A stretch of DNA of 64,000 bases from Paralithodes platypus. Lineage: Eukaryota > Arthropoda > Malacostraca > Decapoda > Lithodidae. Under the pieces are notes generated by a model, which saw nothing but the letters and a program-made list of their open reading frames with translations, searched no databases and was not told the origin of the DNA. Made by a program: the position numbers and the translations under genes. The stretch lies in assembly GCA_032716605.1 (NCBI GenBank), contig CM064519.1, positions 21,068,348-21,132,347 of the forward strand, read 5' to 3'. Position 1 is the first letter of the stretch. Every line of letters begins with the position of its first letter. Shown here piece by piece: positions 55,397 through 64,000 of this stretch.

Positions 55397-56761
55397 TGTT
55401 CAGGGAAGCACTGCAACACGGTCAAAACGGCACAAAAACAACACCAGGTGCGAGGTAAATGATCCGTACGGCGTGAGAGTTGAGCTAGACTGTATTGTGG
55501 CGGGAGAACAGAGAGCAACGCGCGCCGTGAGTGGCTGAGCTGGCGCCCACGCGGTACCATAGCCGGGCTGTTATTGGCTGGCTGAACACACGCTGCCTGG
55601 GTGGCGCGTATCACCCTATGCGATGCAGAGACTAGGGCTAGGCAAACGCCCTGTCAACACGGATGAAAGTGCGTCGTACTTTATGCGATTTTCAACCATG
55701 TTGACATTCTCAAATATAGCTCCCTACCGCGGCTCCAGATTCGAGAAGGATGTGGCAATATAATGCGATAATATAACGGCTTTTGCCAGAAGTGGCGGTT
55801 ATCACGTTCCGCGAATGAGCGCCTCATATAAAACCCGGCGGTTGTACCTTCGGGTGGTTATATTAACGGATTTGCAATTCGCGATAATTTGCCAAACAAT
55901 TGATTGATACAATAGGGTATCACGGCCTTCAAGTCGGCGATCTATGAGGGTTTCTGGGAGAAGCCGGATTAGAGATTTAGATAGGCTTAGACTTTTTAAT
56001 GGGATAAAAAGATGCCTGAATCTTACTAGTGTTTCACTTCCTGTGTTATTCCCGGCGAGGTGGGCTCCACACATTTATCTAGGTGATCATGTTGACACCT
56101 GTTGGATATGGTTTTCTCGGCTTTTCAAAGCCATTGAAACAATGCTGTTTGTTTGTTTGGTCTTTCCCTCCCGGCGACCTTTTTACAAAGAGGTCTGGGG
56201 CAGGTACAATTGGTTTGACATTGCATATAAAACCCGGCGGTTGTACCTTCGGGTGGTTATACTGTATTAACAGATTTGCAATTCGCGATAATTTGCCAAA
56301 CAATTGATTGATACAATAGGGTATCACGGCCTTCAAGACGGCGATCTAAGTGGGCTTCTGGGAGAAGCCGGATTAGAGATTAAGATAGGCTTAGACTTTT
56401 TATGGGATAAAAAGATGCCTGAATCTTACTAGTGTTTCAAGTGTAAAGGGATACTTGAAGGACTTCAGCTTTAATAAAGATATGCTTCATCTTTATGAGG
56501 ATTCAGAAGATATGCTTAAATCTTTTGGACAGGTAAAGATATGCTGAAATCTTTAATATGAAACTAAAGGAAAACGAAAAGTAGTGGTGGAGTGCTACGG
56601 TTCGTTGACCGGCGGTTTTGTGGCACATGTTTTGTACCATTTTTGGGTAACTTTATGAGCATTAATTCCTGGAAATTTCTCTTTCCAGGGCGGAGTACCG
56701 GCGTGGCGCCAGGTGACCAGGTAGTTCCCGGGGGCGGGGTAGTTTTCCCCCAGTCTCTGTC

Positions 56762-59437
56762 ATGTCGGCACTTGACCCTCTCATTGCTTTATGTTCAACG
56801 CCGTTATGCTCAGGTATCCCTATTTTTGCTCACAAGCTCTGCATTAAATGTGTTAATCGGTCACGGGGGATATGGGTGACAAAGAATTGCACTATTTGTA
56901 ACCTCTTAAGTGTTAAAGTTCTAATTCAGAAAGATAATACTGCGGCGGTGGCTTTACAAGAAGTGATACAACTTCTCGCTACTTACTCAACGAATGTAGC
57001 ACATAAAGTATTGCAATGTGATAACCTTGAGCTATGGGAGCTTTTAATTATCAAACATACCCCCCCTTAGTATAAGATATGTGCACGTAAGACCTCAGAG
57101 ACTGGGCGGGGACAGGTTGCCACACCCTCCCCCGGCAAGTCTAAGAGGCCTCGCTCACCGTCACCTTTGGCAACGGAGACGAGGTCCACATCAAGGTCAC
57201 CACTGAGGAAGCAGGTGACAGGTTCGGGCCACTCTGCTTCACCTTCAAAGAAGAAGAAAAAGGAAGCGAGTGGGGGATCTAACGACATTACTAGTACTAA
57301 GCATAAGTCGAGTAAGAGTCACAAATCATCCAAAAGGGATCCTCCGGCGCGAAAGGACTCACGGCTGTCGCCGGAGCTTGGTACCCCGCTTTCTGCCTCT
57401 ACCCCCACCAAGTCTAACGTCCAATCTGACAGGTCGGGGGTGGAGTCAGAGAATGTGGTGGAGGATGCCCCGGCGGACATTTCAGTACCTGATATTCATG
57501 CTTTTTTCTACCAGGTCACGTGTGTCAGCCTCAGATTTAGAAGTGTCTTACAGAAACTATAAACCTCTAGGGGGCTCGGGTGAGGGCTCTCAATCGGAGA
57601 GTATACCAAGCTCGCAAGCGAGTGACAGCCACAGCCAAGGTGTATGGCAATACTCACAGTCCTGGCAGGACAGAACACATCCCTTTGTGACTCAAGTAGT
57701 GGCTGACGTCCACCGGGATGCCGATGTACCATCTTCTATCCCATATTTAACATGGCAGCATGTGGAGGTCCCGGCTTCGGCGGGATCTTCCCATGATAGG
57801 CCAGACTTAACGGATGAAGAACAACGATCTCTGGTCTCAGAGATGGAGGTTGAAGAGTCCAGTCACCTTCTAGACGACTCTCAGGGTACTGTCGAATCTC
57901 CACGGAGTTCGTCATCGGCTAGGTATGTAACGGCAGAAGAGATTGATGGATTACTATTGAATGCACTTAATAGGTTCTTTGGCCCTACGCCGGAAACTCC
58001 TACAGTTGGTACGGGAGCTCCCGCGTCGTCGACGAATGTGCGACCTCTGGCTACATCCATTGCTTTAGCTAAAATACCTAACCCCCCTCTTGTGTCAGAT
58101 CCAATTTCCAATGTGCCAGGCACAGCAGCTCTCACTACTTCTAATGTGCGAGTCATACCAGACATAACTCCCCCTCCTTTAGACAAGGCGCCAGTCAAAA
58201 AAGGAGCTATGCCTCTTTTATACGGGCCTGATAAGTCATGGGTAGCAATGTTACCAACTAAGCTAGAGGCAGCACAAGCTACTATTTCGGGGGAGCTCCC
58301 TGTACCACATGAGTGGGTAATCCAAGGTAATAAGTCTAGAAAACTCAGAGCTTTGGATAGTCAAGGAAATGTTTTGGATGTTCATATTAAGGCCATTACA
58401 AGTATTAGAACCATGACTTTTTTGTGTATGCATCAACACCTGCCCTACCCCCTGCCTCAGCTTCAAAGCTATTTTCTGACTGGACTAAGAATGACGGCTT
58501 TAACGACGTCAAGGCACTTTCTGCTTTGACGCCGGAGTTGGATATGTTTCCGATCACAGACTCAGCCTCTAATCCAGTCTTGCAGGTGGGGCAGTTGGGT
58601 ACGGGACCTTGGGTGGAATGGGAAACAGAGGCTCAAAATTTTGCCACTACTTTCACGTCAAAATTTTCCCACCAAATCCCTCAAGAACACCATTCTTGGT
58701 TCTCTCTTCCGGTTTTTAGTGCCGGCGGAGTTCCCTCTGCTTTGTTTGATTTCTTGGCTGCCCCTAAAATCAATTTGTGCGAATTAAAAGATCCTTTTAG
58801 CATGCCTTCCCCAGCTCACCTAGACCGCGAGTTTAGGTTAAGAGGAAAAGCGTTTAGACTGTTTTTGCAATACCTGTATATTGTTACCCAGCAAGTAACA
58901 AAGTCTCTGTTACGCTCTTCTCAGGCAATAGAAGCCGCAGAAGTCAAGAAAGCCATTGAATTTTCCCGGCGCTTGCTTCTCCAGACTTCCATACAGTCTT
59001 TAGGAGATATTCGGACGGCCTTATTAGAGGCAGTTCGAGCAAGGCAGGATCTGAGGATGTTCTTAGTGAAGAAACTTCCTGACCGTATTGCAAGCCAAGT
59101 AGTTCTGTCTCCAGTTCTAACTCCTTCTTTGATTTCACCAGCAGTTTGGAAGACTGTTTTCAATATGGCACAAGCATTCAAACAAAGTCCCTCTCAACCT
59201 AAGAAACCTACCTTCACTTTCCCTAAACCCAAACCAGTTTCGAAAGCTCAAACTAGTGGGTCTAAGCCTTTTCATCAGCCAAAGTCCCCTTCCACCCAGG
59301 GTCAGGCTCAGTTCAGGTATAAACAGGGTAATTTCTCAGGTAAAGGCCACAAGTTTCACCAACGATCAGGTCAGGGCCCGCCTCCAGCCAAACCCGGCCA
59401 GTCGTCCAAGGGTACACCTCCACCAGCAAAAAACTAA
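56762..59437 (+). pseudogene. DIRS-B gag-like ORF, several frame breaks
   Basis: MSALDPLIALCSTPLCSGIP starts at 56762; a Cys/His block follows (AHKLCIKC, then TKNCTICNLL), matching DIRS-A. After a frame change comes a basic Ser/Lys-rich part (57167-57540, SPSKKKKKEASGG). A Ser/Pro/acidic linker follows (57540-58425, with KKGAMPLLYGPDKSWVA shared with DIRS-A). At the T6 run near 58420 the frame shifts, and the capsid-like C-terminal part (58424-59437) runs LGTGPWVEWETEAQNFATTF to EAVRARQDLRMFLVKKLPDR. A basic Gln/Ser/Lys-rich tail ends at the stop 59437. It presumably coats the element RNA. Confidence 0.8.
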
Positions 59438-59469
59438 GGGCTCTCTCACTCCCAGGGCCAGTCCAAGGC

Positions 59470-61334
59470 GTGTTGGAAAAGAGGGTAGTCCAGCCGGCGA
59501 ACCCCAGTCTGCTATCTGGGTCCTTCCGGGCGTGTCATCAGGCATGGCCATTAAGAACATGGGCGAGGACTGTGGTACGCAAAGGCATCACTTGGCAGTG
59601 GCTCCGGCGACCTCGCTTACGTCAGCCAACAAAGGCCAATCATGTTTCTTTAGAGGTGGAGTCACTAGTTCAGGAGATGATTACCAAGAGTGTCATTATC
59701 CCCGTCCCCCCGACTTACCCGGTGTTTACATCCAAACTATTTCTAGTACCAAAAAGGGACAGTATTCAGATGAGACCGGTCGTAGACCTGTCTTATTTGA
59801 ATCTCCACATTCACAACGTGTCCTTCAGGATGCTGACAGTGAATCAAATCAGGCTAACACTTCCGCCGGGAGGGTGGATGTGTTCATTAGGCCTGACAGA
59901 CGCGTATTGGCATGTCCCGGTAAACAAGATATTTAAAAAATGTCTGGCTTTACGAATAATGCATCAGACTTATGTCTTTCAAAGGATGCCGTTTGGGTTG
60001 AACCTAGCGCCACGCATATTCACAAAATTAGTCCGGCAAGCCCTGATGCCCATTTTAGAACAAGGGATCAGGATCTTGTGGTATCTGGACGACTGGCTGG
60101 TGGTGGCAGAGACAGAAAAGTTATGCAACACTCATGTCAACATTACGTTAAACCATGTCAAATCTCTAGGATTCAAGGTCAACTTGGTAAAGTCAAACCT
60201 TGTTCCCTCACGAGTAATTCAGTGGATAGGGCTGGTCTGGGACACAGCATCTCTCACTCTGAGTCAGAGTGTGGACAATCGAAACAGATTTCGCAAGAAA
60301 CTGTTTATGTTTCTCCACAGTCTGACTACGACACGGAGACTGGGAATCTCTAGTCGGTTCTCTCAACTGGGTTCAACTAACTGTGAAGTTGGGCCGGTTG
60401 AAAGTCAAACGTTTAATCTTGGAGGGCAACAAATATTTCCCACTCTTACCGGCGGGACAATTATGGCCTATCCCAACATTAATACACAGCTTACAAGCGG
60501 TCTGGGCGAAGAGAGAAATGTTGCACTCAGTCATGTCATGGACCTCTCCTCCGCCGACGGTATGGGTGGACACGGATGCGTCAGGGACGATAGGTTGGTG
60601 CTTTCAGTCAAACCTCGGGCATCAGGGTCAAGGGCTTTGGTCCCCTTCAAAAACCTCTCACATAAAATGTAAAAGAGTTACTAGTCCCCTTGTATTTCCT
60701 TCAGGTTCACGGCTCTACTTTACGGGAAAAGTCGGTGGCCTTCAGGATGGACAATCTCAATGCAGTTCACTGCATTCAGAAACAAGGGTCAACGAGGTCT
60801 CGGAAGTTGCTAGACGTGTCAGAAAAGATTTTTGTGCTAGCCAACAAGCTGCACATTCATCTTCATGCATCATATCTCCCAGGCGTAGCAAACGTCTGGG
60901 CAGACGCGCTGTCTCGGAGACAGAGCACACCAGTAGAGTGGGCACTCAAGCAAAACATTTTCGATCAATTGCAGAACCTTACCGTCCACAAGTGGATCTG
61001 TTTGCGTCAGAGGAGAATCACAAACTCCCTCGGTACCTCACACGCCAGACATTAACGCCGGCGGGGGGGGCCCGACGCATTGGTGACGGATTGGAACAGG
61101 TGGAGTTCCATTTATCTGTTTCCGCCACCAGACGCTTCTCTAATGTGCCACGTAGTTAACAAACTACAGGATTATCGAGGCGTAGTCTCGTTAATCGCAC
61201 CCCAGTGGCCAGCGCAGTTGTGGTACCAGCAATTGAGAATGTGGTGCCTGTATATGTTGGGTCTGGCTGCTTCCAGACGATCCCCAGGTACTTATCAAAG
61301 AGGTGGGATAAGTCAAACACTGGGTAAAAGTTAA
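59470..61334 (+). pseudogene. DIRS-B reverse transcriptase and RNase H
   Basis: The enzyme makes DNA from the element RNA. RT (59470 to about 60345) carries VESLVQEMITKSVIIPV, SKLFLVPKRDSIQMRPVVDL, SLGLTDAYWHVPV (first catalytic D), FQRMPFGLNLAPRIFTKLV and WYLDDWLVVAE (YLDD). RNase H then continues in two other frames: VWVDTDASGTIGWCFQSN (60383 frame), and FRMDNLNAVHCIQKQGSTRS and SYLPGVANVWADALSRR (60690 frame). A G8 run near 61065 marks another break before FPPPDASLMCHVVNKL and APQWPAQLWYQQLRMW. The catalytic residues are all there but the reading frame is not continuous. From 61335 to 61608 nothing is recognised. Confidence 0.92.
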
Positions 61335-61608
61335 TAGGTTCTTGTATTCAGGAGTGAAGTGGGTACAGTGTACAGGGAGACCTTTTGTAGGCTAGTCTCT
61401 CTCTCGATCTGATCATAACATACCCCTAGCGGGCAGATCATGAAATACCCATAGTTACCATGTGCAGTCAATACAGTACAATTATATAAGTGAGTGCACA
61501 TGATTACTATGGTACATGTTTAATATAAGGAGGTATGCATATAGATAATATTAGTGTTACATACAGATACTTAAGAATGCTGTTGCCTCAATAAATCATA
61601 TACATACA

Positions 61609-62697
61609 GTGCCCGAACCCGGTGTCGCTCCCGGTCGGGTATTTCCACTTAGACACGATTGGCAACCTAAAGACCTCGCTGACCTTTGCATTGTGGACAT
61701 TCAGGAGGCCAAGTGGCTAACGCCGTATGGTAGAAACGTGACAGATAAATTTATGAATCAGTACACACAATCTACCAAGAGGCAATATCAATCTCATTGG
61801 CAATATCAATCTTTACTTCTTGGATAGTTAGAACAGAACAGACAGTACCTTCAGTGGCATTAGTTTTTAATTATTTAAACTATTTGTTTGAACAGAAACG
61901 TCTATCTGTAGTGACTCTAAAAAATCACTTAACAGCTATCAGGGTGCCATTCTTTGACCTTACAGGTCTAACCATACCACAAGCGGAAGAAACAGGCTTC
62001 ATTAGAGCATGCTTCAAACTCCGCCCACCTCCCCGTCAGCTCATGCCTACCTGGTCCCTTGACAAAGCGTTATCTTTCCTTCATTCCCGTCTGTATCAGA
62101 ATACGGCAGATTTTGAATTGCTATTAAAAAAAGGCTGTGTTCCTTATGGCTTTGGCAACTGGTAACAGGGTGTTTGAGCTGGCGGTGATGAACAACACCC
62201 CTAATTGCATAAGGTTTGGTAGACTAAATGATTGCATTCATATTGCACCTTCCCCAGGGTTCATCGCCAAGAATGAACATAGTGAACATGTTTTCTCAGA
62301 GTTCACGGTGCCGGCGTTGAAACGGGGTAAAGTGCACCATAATTTGTGTCCTGTACAAGCTTTAACCAAATATATGAGAGTGGCACCTCTTAACCAACAA
62401 GGTGCTTTATGGTTATCGAGTACAGGTAAAAGATTAATGAAACGTAAAATGGCTTCTCTGCTTGTAGAAGTCATTAAAGAGAGTAATCCCGGCGTAGTGG
62501 GTAGGGCCCACGATTTACGCAAATGGGCAGTATCTACGTTTTCTAAAAATAATTTCTGTTGAAGACATAGCTACTACTCAACTATGGGCTTCAAATCATA
62601 CTTTTTTGACTCGATACCTGTCGGTAGCACTAGACAAACCATCAATGCCATGTATAGTGTTACGGCAAAGGGTCTAGATGGGTCTCTAAGTCACTAA
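61609..62697 (+). pseudogene. DIRS-B tyrosine recombinase, frameshifted
   Basis: It integrates the circular cDNA by site-specific strand exchange. The N-terminal SAM-like part is in frames 61609-61827 (VDIQEAKWLTPYG) and 61797-62165 (LFEQKRLSVVTLKNHLTAIR). An A7 run near 62130 shifts to 62137-62562, where ALATGNRVFELAV gives the first catalytic Arg and RAHDLRKWAVSTF gives the H-x-x-R pair. One more shift near 62560 leads to DIATTQLWASNHTFLTRYLS, with the nucleophile Tyr at 62615-62617 (TAC), and a stop near 62697. All catalytic residues can be found across three frame breaks, so this copy lost function recently or is mis-assembled. Confidence 0.92.
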
Positions 62698-62716
62698 TTG
62701 TTTAGGTTAAGAAAGA

Positions 62717-62736
62717 GGGGGGGGGGGGGGGGGGGG
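62717..62736. repeat. Poly(G) run, 20 bases
   Basis: An unbroken G20 run lies after the recombinase. Such runs are error-prone in assemblies. From 62737 to 63337 the DIRS-B 3' non-coding region shows nothing else recognisable. Confidence 0.95.
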
Positions 62737-63337
62737 TGCAGTCAATGAAACATAAGACACCCTAGATCCCGCCGGAGGATATGTACAGAGTATACGAGCT
62801 GTGATACAATGTATAAGTGTTGTGATTAAAATTTCTCTGTAGTAATGCCTACGGGAAATGTTGTTGAGGTACAGTAGTACAACAATGGTTTCTTTCAGTG
62901 CGAGACACTGTTGAAGCAATTTAATTTTAAGAGTTCTCGGTAGTTGCAACTACGAGTAGCATTTTAGTAAGTACATCTGCGATAGTACAAGAATTTATTA
63001 TATTTTTGTGTCTAATTTTAAGGAATATACACATTAGAATAATGGGGTTTATATGTGCACATGTAAACATAAATTTTATTTTTCACCACTTACTTTAAGT
63101 GGGGTGCCTTTAACTTTCAGATCTGTGAACAGATTCTCATAGTTACCTTTTTTCCTCAAGCAGGCTTCTTTAAGCACGCCCCTGCTTGTATCCCTTTTTA
63201 TATGTTGTATAAAGTTTATACATAAATATATATTTTTTACAAAGTAAGAATACTATGTGGTTGTTTGATTATCTGCCTATTCTATTTGCAATGGTTATGA
63301 TATGATTACGAATGTCCCCCTCCAGTCTTAGATATCA

Positions 63338-63445
63338 GGCATAATCGTCAATGATGGAGGGGCCACTAATAAATTATAGGTTTGACTCCTGCAAGGAGAT
63401 AAAGAAAACCTAATATTTAGTAGTGGCCCCGTAATCATTGACGAC
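63338..63445. repeat. DIRS-B internal complementary region
   Basis: GGCATAATCGTCAATGATGG then AGGGGCCACTAATAAA complements the left end at 50332-50367. ATAGGTTTGACTCCTGCAAG then GAGATAAAGAAAACCTAATA complements the right end at 63800-63867. It therefore holds both outer ends joined together, the defining DIRS1 feature, and fixes the element borders. Confidence 0.93.
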
Positions 63446-63516
63446 TGGGGCCCTCCCGACCATCCCCTTCCCATTCGTTGATGTATTAAGGATTTTGGTA
63501 TACTTGATATGTCAGT

Positions 63517-63867
63517 GAAGGTGGATAGATGCGCTAGCCGGCGTCTGGTCCAAGAATCCACAGAAGTACATCCACGGAATATGGAAAGCTTATGAATAAT
63601 TACTTTTATTTTATTTTTATTTTATTTTTATTTTTTATTTGTTACGAAGTTTTTTCGTAGTGAGAACCCAATCATAAAGACGAACCATGAGTGATTTAGC
63701 GTGTGCTTATGATGAAGGTTCCTCTGAGCTCTGCGGCGGTAGTTTCAAACTGCGCTTATGGGCGTTTGAAGAGGTAGCCTTATGTAATAGGCATAATTGT
63801 CAATGATTACGGGGACACTACTAAATATTAGGTTTTCTTTATCTCCTTGCAGGAGTCAAACCTATAT
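63517..63867 (-). repeat. DIRS-B right inverted terminal repeat
   Basis: It is the inverse of 50332-50977 without the MITE, plus about 45 extra outer bases (TAGGTTTTCTTTATCTCCTT region), as in DIRS-A. Here the sequence GATGCGCTAGCCGGCGTCTG is uninterrupted and supplies the empty site for the (TTAGG)n insertion. Confidence 0.93.
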
Positions 63868-64000
63868 TCTAGGGCCTTTCCTAGCTGATGCTGAGAGGAT
63901 TGGGTTCTAGTCATATGGTGATGGGCTGGTCTATCAGAGTGAGAACTGAGCGATTTCTGCCATACCCATAGCTTACTTTGACTGTTCCTTTTACTTATAT
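63868..64000. other. Unassigned flank beyond DIRS-B
   Basis: It contains GCTGATGCTGAGAGGATTGG and reaches the window edge. It may continue whatever DIRS-B split at 50332 (50283-50331 is hairpin-rich, with CCCCGAAAGGGG and GCCAAAGGC), but I cannot show it. Confidence 0.3.

Larger units (their letters stand above)
52415..55825 (-). mobile_element. Intact-looking 3.4-kb DNA transposon, possibly Sola-type
   Basis: The ends are GAGGCGTTCATTCGCGGAAC and, inverted, GAGGCGCTCATTCGCGGAAC, each continuing GTG. That is a 23-base terminal repeat with one mismatch and a weaker extension. ATAT lies on both sides (52411-52414 and 55826-55829). The uninterrupted repeat units read GCATATAAAACC, so four bases were duplicated on insertion. 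The single gene is on the minus strand, with a 187-bp tandem repeat in its 3' region. A 4-bp duplication and GAG ends fit the Sola superfamily as I know it, possibly Sola2; this is inference. Confidence 0.88.
51835..56440 (+). repeat. ~390-bp tandem repeat in the DIRS-B 5' region, three units
   Basis: CTTCCTGTGTTATTCCCGGC starts at 51835, 52223 and 56037. Unit 2 is split after ATAT at 52411-52414 by the 3.4-kb transposon and resumes at 55826. Each unit carries AAACCCGGCGGTTGTACC and GGGAGAAGCCGGATTAGAGA. Open frames in it are short and not conserved as protein. From 56441 to 56761 three AAGATATGCT-like repeats and the gag leader follow. Confidence 0.9.
50332..63867 (+). mobile_element. DIRS-B, DIRS1-like retrotransposon
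   Basis: Inverted terminal repeats (50332-50977 with an insertion, and 63517-63867), an internal complementary region (63338-63445), then gag, RT/RNase H and tyrosine recombinase on the plus strand give a complete DIRS1 layout. Two later DNA transposons sit in the left repeat (50620-50956) and in the 5' region (52415-55825). Without them it is about 9.8 kb. I see no methyltransferase domain. Several single-base frame breaks, many in homopolymers, interrupt the genes. Bases 50978-51834 hold no recognised gene. Confidence 0.93.

Noticed and set aside
51814..56307. Repeated frames of 60-108 codons in the DIRS-B 5' region
   Set aside because: They arise from the ~390-bp tandem repeat. Stops and starts differ between units and no motif is visible.

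Overview
The window looks like a transposon-saturated stretch of an arthropod nuclear genome, most probably a decapod crustacean. It contains CR1/L2-like and RTE-like LINEs, piggyBac and Tigger/pogo DNA transposons, many TA-flanked MITEs and long microsatellites. It also carries an arthropod-type (TTAGG)n array and two DIRS1-like tyrosine-recombinase retrotransposons, a group known to be common in decapods. No bacterial operon, rRNA or CRISPR is present. The species cannot be named from this sequence.

Only one piece of ordinary host gene is visible: two spliced exons (33486-33587 and 33746-33901, + strand) of an F-BAR protein that best fits FCHO. Most of the rest is probably intronic or flanking repeat.

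Layout. (1) 1-7012: three-level nest. A piggyBac 3' portion, with its own ~170-bp tandem repeat, is split by a Tigger-like element (465-6547). That element is split by a second piggyBac of the same family (1643-6080), which carries a broken transposase and an inverted copy of the ~177-bp array. (2) 7078-13862: an L2/CR1-like LINE (LINE B), split in ORF1 by LINE A copy 1, itself split by a 966-bp MITE. (3) 13866-16617: MITEs stacked in TA-rich microsatellite. (4) 17161-17652: LINE A fragment. (5) 18145-33381: a Tigger transposon whose transposase gene is split by a DIRS element (DIRS-A, 20297-31909). DIRS-A is split by a near-complete LINE A (23743-28058) and a piggyBac MITE. (6) FCHO exons. 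(7) 34588-44656: LINE C inside a trinucleotide microsatellite, then four LINE D fragments, minisatellite and Tigger ends. (8) 44769-50282: RTE-like LINE E, split by LINE F, which carries a piggyBac MITE. (9) 50332-63867: DIRS-B, with terminal and internal complementary repeats, gag, RT/RNase H and tyrosine recombinase. Inserted in it are a MITE carrying (TTAGG)n and a 3.4-kb DNA transposon with an intact 644-codon ORF.

The best candidate for something little described is the 3411-bp element at 52415-55825. It has 23-bp terminal inverted repeats with one mismatch, an ATAT target duplication proved by an empty-site repeat copy, and an uninterrupted DDE-like protein, possibly Sola-type. The second is the (TTAGG)n MITE with a 9-bp target duplication, proved by the other copy of the DIRS repeat. 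Many frame breaks fall in homopolymer runs, so some may be assembly errors rather than decay.
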